This document shows positions 42,602 through 50,385 of a DNA stretch of 64,000 nt, piece after piece; within the stretch, counting starts at the first letter, position 1, and each line of letters starts with the position of its first letter. The stretch comes from Clostridium ragsdalei P11 (lineage in GTDB: Bacteria; Bacillota; Clostridia; Clostridiales; Clostridiaceae), in assembly GCF_001675165.1 (NCBI RefSeq), contig NZ_LROS01000066.1, positions 113,124-177,123 of the forward strand, given 5' to 3'. The position numbers and the translations under genes were made by a program. Under the pieces are notes generated by a model that was not told the DNA's origin, ran no database searches, and saw nothing but the letters and a program-made list of their open reading frames with translations.

Positions 42602-42778
42602 TCATTCATTCAAATCTGCAATATCTACATTAAAATGTTTATTTGTATTTAAATTTTTTACTTGTATTTTACCATCTTCGTCTGTATTTATACTTTCAAG
42701 CCATACGGGACTATCTTTATATTTTACCTCTATAACTCCTTTAGATTCAATTATTTCTTTTACTCTTTTCTTATCCAA
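42602..42778 (-). CDS. sspH: SspH-type small acid-soluble spore protein
   Basis: Spore core protein of 58 residues. KRVKEIIESKGVIEVKYKDSPVWLESIN matches the SspH family pattern (RAKEIIES at the start, a valine-rich strand, then a tryptophan or isoleucine strand). The open frame begins at a GTG at 42787 inside the AGGAGGTGG ribosome site; a TTG at 42778 with eight bases spacing gives the family length and is the likely start. The upstream TATAGTAAACTTT (42810-42822) is shared with the alpha/beta SASP gene. Confidence 0.85.
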   Translation of the reverse strand: MDKKRVKEIIESKGVIEVKYKDSPVWLESINTDEDGKIQVKNLNTNKHFNVDIADLNE

Positions 42779-43120
42779 GTTTACCACCTCCTATATACAT
42801 AGGTTCTTATATAGTAAACTTTTTATACCTTCTAACAACAAAAAGATGTTTCTCCTCAAATTACCAGCATAATATTTTAGGTTCTGCACATTCTATTAGT
42901 ATAAGGATATTAATATGTTAAAGTTATTAAATATCTAAGTTTCATGCAAACTATAATATTCTTTCTCTAACATATTGGTATTACTTTATGCTGGAGATGA
43001 TGAATCTCCAGCATTTAATTTTTTATTTTTAACCCCTATACTACACAATACAGCTTACTTTGTATAACTCGAATTTCCTAAACATCTTGATGCTAGGGAT
43101 AATGAAATCCCTGGTTTTCA
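42779..43120. other. Gene-free region with an orphan plus-strand terminator-like hairpin
   Basis: No convincing gene. TGCTGGAGAT (42989-42998) pairs with ATCTCCAGCA (43004-43013) and is followed on the plus strand by TTTAATTTTTTATTTTT, the form of a rho-independent terminator, although no plus-strand gene ends here. A second hairpin, AGGGATAATGAAA with TTTCATTATCCCT (43095-43107 and 43116-43128), overlaps the stop codon of the next minus-strand gene. Confidence 0.5.
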
Positions 43121-43345
43121 TTATCCCTTATTTTGTTCTACATCAATGATAATTTTATTGCATGTCTTACACATATATGCCTTAATTTTCGGTCTTCCTA
43201 TCCAACCGGTTTCGCCTAATCCAATTCCACCTTTTGCCCATATTCCTAAAAACAATTCCTTCTCTTCAGGCAGCCATTTCATTCTATAGTTATCCCCATA
43301 TATATGACCTTTAACCATTTTTCCGTTACAATAAGGACACTCCAT
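43121..43345 (-). CDS. Small zinc-ribbon protein (PF20097/DUF6487-like)
   Basis: Protein of 74 residues with two CxxC pairs, ECPYCNGKM at the N-terminus and YMCKTCNKIIID at the C-terminus, likely binding one zinc. Between them is GYIYGD-like GHIYGDNYRMKWLPEE. Family function unknown. AGGAGG at 43353-43358 favours ATG 43345 over the ATG three bases upstream and over the TTG at 43366. Confidence 0.7.
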   Translation of the reverse strand: MECPYCNGKMVKGHIYGDNYRMKWLPEEKELFLGIWAKGGIGLGETGWIGRPKIKAYMCKTCNKIIIDVEQNKG

Positions 43346-43439
43346 CATACATCCTCCTATTTTCAATTCAAATTTTTAATTTATTATATAACATAAGTCA
43401 AAAGATGTACATTGCTGCTTAAATCTAGATTTCAAACTT

Positions 43440-44309
43440 TTATTTTAGTAAATATTTTCTTAATCCATCAATCATCATTTTATGTGCTTCACTGCTTTGA
43501 GGCAATTCAAATTTAGAAATTGCAAAACCATGGGATACCCCATAAAATCTCTTTGCAGTTGTTTCGACCCCTGCTTTTATAAGTTTTTTAGCATATTCTT
43601 CTGCTTCATCCCTAAGAGAATCTATTTCACAAGTTAAAACTATTGCTGGTGGTAGATCTTTAAGCTCGTCAACAGCTGCAAATACTGGTGAACAATATGA
43701 ATTTTTAGCGTATTCTTCTCTTCTATAACATTTATCAAATATTTCAGCTCTTTCAGGTGGTATTGCACCTTCTACATAGAACTTTTTTCTGGCTGGTGTG
43801 GCTAAATCAAGCGGTGGATAATCAAGAATCTGACATTTAAAAGAAAATTCGTTCTTTTTCCTTGCCATCATACATACTACTGTTGATATATTACCACCAG
43901 CACTATGTCCACCAATTGCCATATTATTAGGATCAATTCCAAACTCATCATTATGGAAGCTTACGTACTTTACAACATCATAAACATCATTTTTGTCTGT
44001 TGGGCACTTATACTCAGGAGCTAATCTGTAATCAATTGAAATAACAGTTATATCTAATTCATTTCTAACTAAGTTAGAAAATTTATCGTCATTTTCAGGC
44101 GATCCCATTACAAAACCACCACCATGGACATCAAAAAATACTGGAGCCATTGCTCTCTTATTTTTAGCTCTATAAATTAAGCAGCGAGTTTTCCCCTCTC
44201 TAGTTGGAATAAAAACCTCTTTACCTACAATACTGGATTTTTCTATTTTTGCTTCTTTTTGAAGCCTCATACTTTTTACAATTTCAAGAACTCTTTCATC
44301 ATCACTCAT
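43440..44309 (-). CDS. Alpha/beta hydrolase of the hormone-sensitive-lipase family
   Basis: Cytoplasmic esterase of 289 residues. The oxyanion-hole motif HGGGFVMGSPEND, the nucleophile elbow GGHSAGGN (Ser), the acid in CEIDSLRDEAE and the histidine in VSHGFAI can be seen, the layout of family IV carboxylesterases. The substrate is a short-chain acyl ester in relatives. ATG 44309 follows GGGAAGTG; a longer frame from 44318 starts inside that site. It lies downstream of the 2-enoate reductase but a terminator separates them. Confidence 0.87.
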   Translation of the reverse strand: MSDDERVLEIVKSMRLQKEAKIEKSSIVGKEVFIPTREGKTRCLIYRAKNKRAMAPVFFDVHGGGFVMGSPENDDKFSNLVRNELDITVISIDYRLAPEYKCPTDKNDVYDVVKYVSFHNDEFGIDPNNMAIGGHSAGGNISTVVCMMARKKNEFSFKCQILDYPPLDLATPARKKFYVEGAIPPERAEIFDKCYRREEYAKNSYCSPVFAAVDELKDLPPAIVLTCEIDSLRDEAEEYAKKLIKAGVETTAKRFYGVSHGFAISKFELPQSSEAHKMMIDGLRKYLLK

Positions 44310-44362
44310 AATTATCACTTCCCTACAACTATATATTATTTTAACTTTACACCTACGGGTGG

Positions 44363-44432
44363 TTCTAACTTAAAAATCAACTTATATACAGGCATATTTT
44401 TACAATAATGTCCAGAATATAAGTTGATTTTT
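44363..44432 (-). terminator. Terminator-like hairpin D1 after enr, one of an inverted pair
   Basis: AAAAATCAACTTATAT (44372-44387) pairs perfectly over 16 bases with ATATAAGTTGATTTTT (44417-44432). The 39 bases 44363-44401 recur in reverse complement, with one mismatch, at 47437-47475 beyond padR. Confidence 0.75.
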
Positions 44433-44444
44433 CATTTACAAACC

Positions 44445-46439
44445 CTAGATGTGATTGGCAACTTCATATGCATCCCAAATAGCATACATAATATTAGAAA
44501 CCTTTCGTGCGTCTCCTAAAAGATAAATTTCTGGAATTTCAAATTCTAATTCATTATATAATGAATTCTCTTCTTTATATCCAACAGAAAGTATTACTGA
44601 ATCGCATTTTATTTTTTCTGTTCCCTTTTCCGTCTCTACTTCAAGATTTCCATCCTTATATGCTTTAACTTTAGAACTTGTTTTCACATCAATTCCATTA
44701 AATGGAATAAGTCTTTCAAGCATTTCACTGTTTGCAGAACACAACGGTCCATTTAATGCAAGTATTTTATTTAATGCTTCTACTATAGTTACTTTTTTGC
44801 CTTTTTTAGCAAGATGAAGTGCAGTTTCACATCCAACTAGTCCACCACCAACTACAACTGTAGCGTCTCCACAATCTTTCTTTTCTGTAAGTACATCTGC
44901 TGCTGTAAATACTTTAGCATCGTCTCCAAGCGAGAATACTTTTGGTGTAGATCCTGTAGCAATTATTACACTATCAAAATTGGCTTCTAAAACTTGTTCT
45001 TTAGTAATTTCACTATTTAAATTTACTTCTACATTTAATTCGTTTAATGTATGTGCATACCAATCAGCTAAAGCAATATCATCTTCCTTAAAATCTGGTG
45101 CTCCACCTGGAATAAGGTTACCACCTAGTCTAGAATTCTTTTCATAAACTACTGGTTCATGGCCTCTAAGTGCTAAAACTCTTGCAGCTTCGCATCCTGC
45201 TACTCCACCACCAACTATTAAAACTTTTTTCTTCTTTAATATAGGAAGAAGTGCATTGTCCTTTTCTTTACATGCTTGTGGATTTACTGCACAATTTATC
45301 ATTGAATAATGTTGAATTCGTCCCATACAACCTTCTTGACAGGATATACAAGGCCTAATTGATTGACATCTATTTGCCCTCAACTTATTTACATAATCAG
45401 GGTCTGCAAGTAATGGTCTTCCAAGACTTATCATATCACAAGTGCCATTTTCAATGGCTTCAAGTGCCATATCTGGATCATCCATTCTTCCTGCACATAT
45501 AATAGAAACATCTACAGTTTCTTTCATTAATTTAGCATATGGTCTATAGAGTCCCTTCTTTTGGTACATTGGCGGATGACTCCACCACCATGAATCATAT
45601 GATCCAACATCAGTATCCAATGAATCATATCCATAAGATACAAGTAATTTAGCGGCTTCAATTCCTTCGTCTAAGTCTCTTCCCTTTTCAACAAATTCTT
45701 CTCCTGGAAGTGCTCCATCTCTTAAATCTTTGATAAAGCTCTTTGGTGAATACCTGAGAACTACTGGAAAATCTTCTCCACATCTATTTTTAATTTCCTC
45801 AACTATTTCACGTGCAAAACGAAGTCTGTTTTCCAAACTTCCCCCATATTCATCTGTTCTGTGATTGAATAATGAAATAGCAAATTGATCTATAAGATAT
45901 CCTTCATGAACAGCGTGAATTTCAATTCCATCAAAACCAGCTCTCTTTGCATTGTAAGCTCCGTCTCCAAATTTCTTCACTATGGATTTAATTTCATCTA
46001 TTGTAAGCTCACGACAAATTTTATCAAGCCATCTATGTTGAATTGGTGATGGTGCAACAGGTGGAAATTCACCAAGATTAGTAGGTATAGTTACTCTACC
46101 AAATCCAGCTGACATTTGTAAAAATACTTTTGCATTGTATGCATGTATTCTCTCCGTCATTTCCCTTGCAGTTCTGACAAATTGAACAGGATTATGTGTA
46201 GGGCAAGGACAATTTGGCATACCATGTTCTTCAACTTCATTATCTACAAAAGTAACTCCTGTAATAATTAAGCCCGTACCACCTTTTGCTCTTTCAGTGT
46301 AGTAATCAATTCCCCTTTGGTTGAATCCTCCTTCACTGTCAGCTAGTCCTAGTGGCCCCATAGGTGCTAGTGCAAAACGATTTTTTATTTCGCACTTTCC
46401 AATTTTAACTGGTTCAAATAATTTTTTATACTTATTCAT
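44445..46439 (-). CDS. enr: 2-enoate reductase (old yellow enzyme family, FAD/FMN/4Fe-4S)
   Basis: Oxygen-sensitive reductase of 664 residues that saturates the double bond of 2-enoates such as cinnamate or crotonate-type acids with NADH. The N-terminal FMN barrel (about 1-345) contains IEIHAVHEGYLIDQF and HRTDEYGGSLENRLRFA. The 4Fe-4S cysteines are in CISCQEGCMGRIQ and CAVNPQAC (about 345-380). A C-terminal FAD/NAD domain carries VLIVGGGVAGCEAARVLALR and VVVGGGLVGCETALHL. The sequence is very close to the clostridial 2-enoate reductases as I remember them. It is divergent from a padR gene, with a consensus PadR operator between them. Confidence 0.92.
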   Translation of the reverse strand: MNKYKKLFEPVKIGKCEIKNRFALAPMGPLGLADSEGGFNQRGIDYYTERAKGGTGLIITGVTFVDNEVEEHGMPNCPCPTHNPVQFVRTAREMTERIHAYNAKVFLQMSAGFGRVTIPTNLGEFPPVAPSPIQHRWLDKICRELTIDEIKSIVKKFGDGAYNAKRAGFDGIEIHAVHEGYLIDQFAISLFNHRTDEYGGSLENRLRFAREIVEEIKNRCGEDFPVVLRYSPKSFIKDLRDGALPGEEFVEKGRDLDEGIEAAKLLVSYGYDSLDTDVGSYDSWWWSHPPMYQKKGLYRPYAKLMKETVDVSIICAGRMDDPDMALEAIENGTCDMISLGRPLLADPDYVNKLRANRCQSIRPCISCQEGCMGRIQHYSMINCAVNPQACKEKDNALLPILKKKKVLIVGGGVAGCEAARVLALRGHEPVVYEKNSRLGGNLIPGGAPDFKEDDIALADWYAHTLNELNVEVNLNSEITKEQVLEANFDSVIIATGSTPKVFSLGDDAKVFTAADVLTEKKDCGDATVVVGGGLVGCETALHLAKKGKKVTIVEALNKILALNGPLCSANSEMLERLIPFNGIDVKTSSKVKAYKDGNLEVETEKGTEKIKCDSVILSVGYKEENSLYNELEFEIPEIYLLGDARKVSNIMYAIWDAYEVANHI

Positions 46440-46554
46440 AAAACCACTCCTAAATTTAAATAATATAAGTATTAAAATGTTGGCTCCTGTTGTAATTATT
46501 AATAAATACGATTACATATTTATCATTACCTATATTATATATATTACTACAAAT

Positions 46555-46572
46555 CATGTCAATGTTTACATG
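46555..46572. promoter_or_regulatory. PadR-type operator CATGT-N8-ACATG
   Basis: CATGT (46555-46559), eight bases, then ACATG (46568-46572): the ATGT-N8-ACAT consensus bound by PadR-family repressors, extended by one matching pair. It lies 116 bases upstream of enr and 81 bases upstream of padR. A further CATGTTT repeat occurs about 20 bases to the right. Confidence 0.75.
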
Positions 46573-46652
46573 TTTGATTTTTCATGTTTTACTTTACTTT
46601 ATATTCATGCATGATAAAATGATTATATGGAAAGAACGAGGTGCTAACATAT

Positions 46653-47204
46653 ATGAGGACTTTAAAATACGCAATCTTAGGGCTTATTAATAGAAAACCA
46701 TCAACTGGATACGATATAACTAAAGAATTTAATGATGCATTAGTAGAATTCTGGTATGCTAAGCATAGTCAAATATACCCTGAATTAAAGAAATTAACAG
46801 ATGAAGGTCTTATTTCATATGAAACGGTAATACAAGGAGAAAAATTAGAAAAAAAATTATATTCTATAACTGAAAAAGGAAAAGAATCTTTACAAAAATG
46901 GCTTGCAAAAGATGAACCTTTGGAGCCAACTCCCAAAGATGTCTTTAGACTTAAAGCTTATTTTTGTGATGAAATGGACACTGACACTTTATTAAAACAA
47001 TTTAAAAGTCAATTAGATAAACATACTAAAAGATTAAATTATCTTAAAAATTCTATGGAAGAGCTTTTAAAGGGAAAGGATATATCTAAAGTGCCTTCTT
47101 CTGGTTTTGGTGACTATATTGTTTTACGAGGAGCCATCATGAGAGAAAATGCTTACGTAGATTGGCTTTGTGACTGTATAAAAAAAATTACAGAAGGATT
47201 ATAG
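46653..47204 (+). CDS. PadR-family transcriptional regulator
   Basis: Repressor of 183 residues: N-terminal winged helix (RTLKYAILGLINRKPSTGYDI, about 2-22; HSQIYPELKKLTDEGLI, about 38-54) and a C-terminal helical dimerisation domain, the layout of PadR subfamily 1, which in lactobacilli and bacilli represses phenolic-acid decarboxylase genes and is released by phenolic acids. Because 2-enoate reductase acts on cinnamate-like acids, control of enr by such acids is a reasonable inference. ATG 46653 follows GAGGTG; the frame from 46641 begins in that site. Confidence 0.88.
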   Translation: MRTLKYAILGLINRKPSTGYDITKEFNDALVEFWYAKHSQIYPELKKLTDEGLISYETVIQGEKLEKKLYSITEKGKESLQKWLAKDEPLEPTPKDVFRLKAYFCDEMDTDTLLKQFKSQLDKHTKRLNYLKNSMEELLKGKDISKVPSSGFGDYIVLRGAIMRENAYVDWLCDCIKKITEGL

Positions 47205-47225
47205 AGTTTTTAAACAAAAATCAAC

Positions 47226-47436
47226 CTTAATTCTTCATTTTTAATTAATAGTTAAGAATGAAGAATTAATAGTTTATGTGGATTTTTTTCGTTACACTAC
47301 AAAAAATCTTTGATTAAATTTTTGATTGTTCGTTTCGCTAAAGCGAGACATTGCTGGTTCGTATAAATTAAAAGATTTTTTGCGACAGCTAAAAATCATC
47401 CTTCACTATTAATTTTTTATTATTAATTCTTAACTC
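47226..47436. repeat. Family A repeat, copy A4, lying inside hairpin D2
   Basis: Reverse orientation relative to A1 and A2. It includes TTAAGAATGAAGAATTAATAG, shortened here, the TTTCGCTAAAGCGA hairpin and the AAAATCATCCTTCACTATTAA block. Terminal repeats are missing. It separates AAAAATCAAC (47216-47225) from the remainder of hairpin D2. Nothing else is seen in 47205-47536. Confidence 0.7.
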
Positions 47437-47475
47437 AAAAATATGCCTGTGTATAAGTTGATTTTTAAGTTAGAA
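47437..47475 (+). repeat. Hairpin D2, right part, inverted copy of D1
   Basis: Reverse complement of 44363-44401 with one mismatch. The left arm fragment AAAAATCAAC lies at 47216-47225, before element A4. In intact form this would be a terminator for padR. Confidence 0.65.
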
Positions 47476-47536
47476 AATCTATCAATGTTAAATAACTTAA
47501 CTCTTATAGTTTAAAATAATGAGGTTCAAATTAATT

Positions 47537-48637
47537 TTACTTCATGCGTATACTATCTGATATTTGAAAACCCATCCTATATCCTTTTAAAGAAGATGTA
47601 TTATTATTTAATTTGCTTGATATAAATAGGTAATATTTTTGTCCCAGTTTATAAGTTTTATAGGGAATAACTTTTACAGATTTCTTATCATCTTGTAGAG
47701 ACAATGCTGTTGGAATTACATTTCCAAAATTATCTACTACATATATATTTGAACTATTTACGTTCTGTTCATTAAGCTGATTTTTAAACTTTATCGTCCA
47801 TTGTTTATCTCGCAGAATATTCAAATAGTCTTTTGAATTTAAATCTTCCCATCCCTTATCTGTAAACACGCTCTTATCTACAGGCATTTTTACATCTATT
47901 AGAGGAAATGCAGCTTCCCCATTGTACTTTTCTGGGGTTCCAAGTGCATATCTTATACTTACGGTACTATTTACTTTTAAACTTTTTATTTGATTTTTTC
48001 CTTCATCATTATTTTTTACATAGAAAAGCTCAGTATCTCCACTTTCATATTTAACCTTTATAAATATATAGTCTTTATCAGTATATTTATTTTCTAAATT
48101 ACCAATTGCCCAGGAAGCACCTATTATATTGCTTTCTCCTGCACCTAAATAATCATATACCTTACCTGAAGAATTTTTTACGCTTATACTAAAATCAGGT
48201 AATTTGACCTTTATTATAGTATAGGGATAAGTTACAACTTGAGGTAATATGGCACCTTTGTCTGGATCTGTTTCCTTTACAATTATATTTCCTCTTCCTT
48301 CTACATCTTCTACAGAATCTACTTTAATATCGTAACCTCCTGTAGGCTTTTGTCCTCTCATTACAGCTACATATAGGTAATTTGTACTGCTATCCAAATA
48401 GTACAAAAATCCTTCACTGGATTTACAGGAATCTATGCCATTAGTTAAAGATTTTGGTGCATTATCATAGGTTATAGTCTCAAAATCAATCTTATTGCAA
48501 ATTATAGGCTCAGGTTTATTGATATTAGCTGCTGCAACTTGAACCTGACCTACCCCTTGAGCTTTTACTGAAGCCGGCATATATACAGCTCCCACAGTTA
48601 ATGCAAAACACATAGGTATAAATAACTTTTTAAACAT
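47537..48637 (-). CDS. Secreted protein of unknown function with a C-terminal SbsA-like Ig domain
   Basis: Exported protein of 366 residues with a signal peptide (KLFIPMCFALTVGAVYMPASVKA). The central part is beta-rich with a GGYDIKVDSVEDVEG region resembling protease-inhibitor-like PrcB/YhcN modules. The last 90 residues (QWTIKFKNQLNEQNVNSSN to YYLFISSKL) match SbsA-type Ig-like domains. It lies downstream of the ECF sigma/anti-sigma pair on the same strand and may be under its control. GAGGAGG precedes ATG 48637. Confidence 0.65.
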   Translation of the reverse strand: MFKKLFIPMCFALTVGAVYMPASVKAQGVGQVQVAAANINKPEPIICNKIDFETITYDNAPKSLTNGIDSCKSSEGFLYYLDSSTNYLYVAVMRGQKPTGGYDIKVDSVEDVEGRGNIIVKETDPDKGAILPQVVTYPYTIIKVKLPDFSISVKNSSGKVYDYLGAGESNIIGASWAIGNLENKYTDKDYIFIKVKYESGDTELFYVKNNDEGKNQIKSLKVNSTVSIRYALGTPEKYNGEAAFPLIDVKMPVDKSVFTDKGWEDLNSKDYLNILRDKQWTIKFKNQLNEQNVNSSNIYVVDNFGNVIPTALSLQDDKKSVKVIPYKTYKLGQKYYLFISSKLNNNTSSLKGYRMGFQISDSIRMK

Positions 48638-48709
48638 ATATAATTTCCTCCTCTTTTAAATATCTTTTTCAATTATTAGACGCATAGATTCTAAACTTCG
48701 CTCCATAAT

Positions 48710-49606
48710 TCATTTAATTGAATTTGCTATTTCAATTAGGGAATTTTCTTGTATATTTCCATATAAAGAGTATTCCACATTATTCATTATCCATGATACA
48801 CTTGTTGCTTGTTCATCTTTAAAGTAATTTACATAAGCCTTACCAGCACCAATATATAAGGTTTTGTCACCTTTTAATCCTGATAAGTTCTTGCTTTCCT
48901 GTACTATAAAATATTTAGAATTTAAACTATACTTTATGCTTATGCTTTTAACTCCTTCACATGGAATAGATATATTTGAAAGTTCAAATCCTTCTGGAAC
49001 ATATGATGGAAGCAGCACCTTACTTTCAAAATATTTTTCAGCATCTTCTATACTTAAGGATCCTCCTGGAGAAGCTACTCCACTAGGTCTTACTGCACTT
49101 AAATCTCCCCCATGATTTTTATCATCTTCTTTTTCATTTTCCTGGTTAGTACCAGGAGATTCAACCTTGTGATCATCTATATTTTGCGGCAAAATATTTT
49201 TATTTTGAATTGTTGTATCCTTATTTGAGCTTACATTCTTGGTTGAATTTTTTGCATTTGATTTATTCTGTACTATTGGATTTTCTGTTTTATTAGCCTT
49301 TGATATTTCCTTTAACGTTTCATTATCTTTAGTCCCTTTATGATCGTTATTTATTGATTTGTCTACGTATTTTTGAGCTGGTTTTACATAACTACGTGCA
49401 ATATCGGTTTTATGAGAAAAGTTGTACACCTTAAATGTAAAAATTAAAATGGCAAAAACAGCTGATGCAATTAAAACCGGTTTTAATTTTAATGACCTTC
49501 TATTACTGCATCTTTCTAGGGTCTTTTTTTTCAATTCATCTGTAACACAAATATTTTTTAGAATTTCATTTGATTCATCCCTAAAATTTTTCATATTATC
49601 TCTCAT
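48710..49606 (-). CDS. Membrane-bound anti-sigma-factor-like protein (DUF4367)
   Basis: Protein of about 298 residues. The first 40 residues face the cytoplasm, a membrane segment follows (KPVLIASAVFAILIFTF), then an Asn/Lys/Ser-rich linker and a C-terminal DUF4367-like domain (SIEDAEKYFESKVLLPSYVP onward). The arrangement, directly after an ECF sigma gene, is that of a clostridial anti-sigma factor. The start is uncertain: ATGs at 49621, 49606 and 49597 are all in frame; GGGAAG spacing favours 49606, which overlaps the sigma stop codon and implies translational coupling. Confidence 0.75.
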   Translation of the reverse strand: MRDNMKNFRDESNEILKNICVTDELKKKTLERCSNRRSLKLKPVLIASAVFAILIFTFKVYNFSHKTDIARSYVKPAQKYVDKSINNDHKGTKDNETLKEISKANKTENPIVQNKSNAKNSTKNVSSNKDTTIQNKNILPQNIDDHKVESPGTNQENEKEDDKNHGGDLSAVRPSGVASPGGSLSIEDAEKYFESKVLLPSYVPEGFELSNISIPCEGVKSISIKYSLNSKYFIVQESKNLSGLKGDKTLYIGAGKAYVNYFKDEQATSVSWIMNNVEYSLYGNIQENSLIEIANSIK

Positions 49607-50111
49607 ATTCAATCTTCCCATCTATATTGGATTTCAATACTGTCCTTGCTCTAAAAAGCCGGCTGCGCACAGTACCTTCTGGTATTTTCAGTACCTTACT
49701 TATGTCCCTTGTAGATAGCTCTTCATAATAGTAAAGAATTATAATTTCCTTATATTTGCGCGGCATATCCATGACTTGTTTTAATAATTCTTCATGTTGA
49801 ATTTTATTTATAACTTTGTCATCTACATTTTCACAAATATCTACAAAAGAATTATCATACACATCCTTTGACAGAATAACTTTCTTGAACCATGAAATTC
49901 TTAATACATCCCTGCAAGTATTTATTGTAATAGTCATAATCCAGTTTTTTTCGCTGCTGCTTTTTTTGAGCTTGCTAAAATTTTTATACACTTTTATAAA
50001 AACCTCTTGAAAAACATCTTCAGCCAAATACTTGTCCTTTAAATACAGATAGGCCATTCTAAGTACGTCATTTCCATAGCTGTTCATTAACTCTTCTATT
50101 TTCTCATCCAT
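49596..50111 (-). CDS. ECF-type RNA polymerase sigma factor
   Basis: Sigma-70-family ECF factor of 171 residues. Region 2 is MAYLYLKDKYLAEDVFQEVFIKVY (about 19-42) with the WIMTITINTCRDVLR promoter-melting segment; region 4 is LSTRDISKVLKIPEGTVRSRLFRAR (about 132-156). It is followed by its presumed membrane anti-sigma factor. The stimulus is unknown; the downstream secreted protein suggests an envelope response. Confidence 0.92.
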   Translation of the reverse strand: MDEKIEELMNSYGNDVLRMAYLYLKDKYLAEDVFQEVFIKVYKNFSKLKKSSSEKNWIMTITINTCRDVLRISWFKKVILSKDVYDNSFVDICENVDDKVINKIQHEELLKQVMDMPRKYKEIIILYYYEELSTRDISKVLKIPEGTVRSRLFRARTVLKSNIDGKIEYER

Positions 50112-50257
50112 ATATCAATAACATCTCTTCCAAGACATTTCCTCCTGCTATACAATTTTTAAAAATTGGAATTAAGTATACTTAATTTTACCATCAAAAT
50201 TCCTTTCACATTATATGACGTATAAAGTTTTAATTTGGCTCCATAAATTTGAAAATT

Positions 50258-50309
50258 AAAAAATGACCATATATCAGTACTATTCTACTGTATTAATGGC
50301 CATTTTTTT
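50258..50309 (-). terminator. Terminator of the purine operon
   Basis: AAATGACCAT and ATGGCCATTT pair as the outer stem, and the minus strand continues TTTTTTAATTTTC. It lies 77 bases beyond the adenine deaminase stop codon. Confidence 0.75.
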
Positions 50310-50385
50310 GCTTGAAATCTTATAAATTGTTACTATATATTTTTTGCAATAATGTGACAAATATCTAAATCTAAGAACCACTTGA

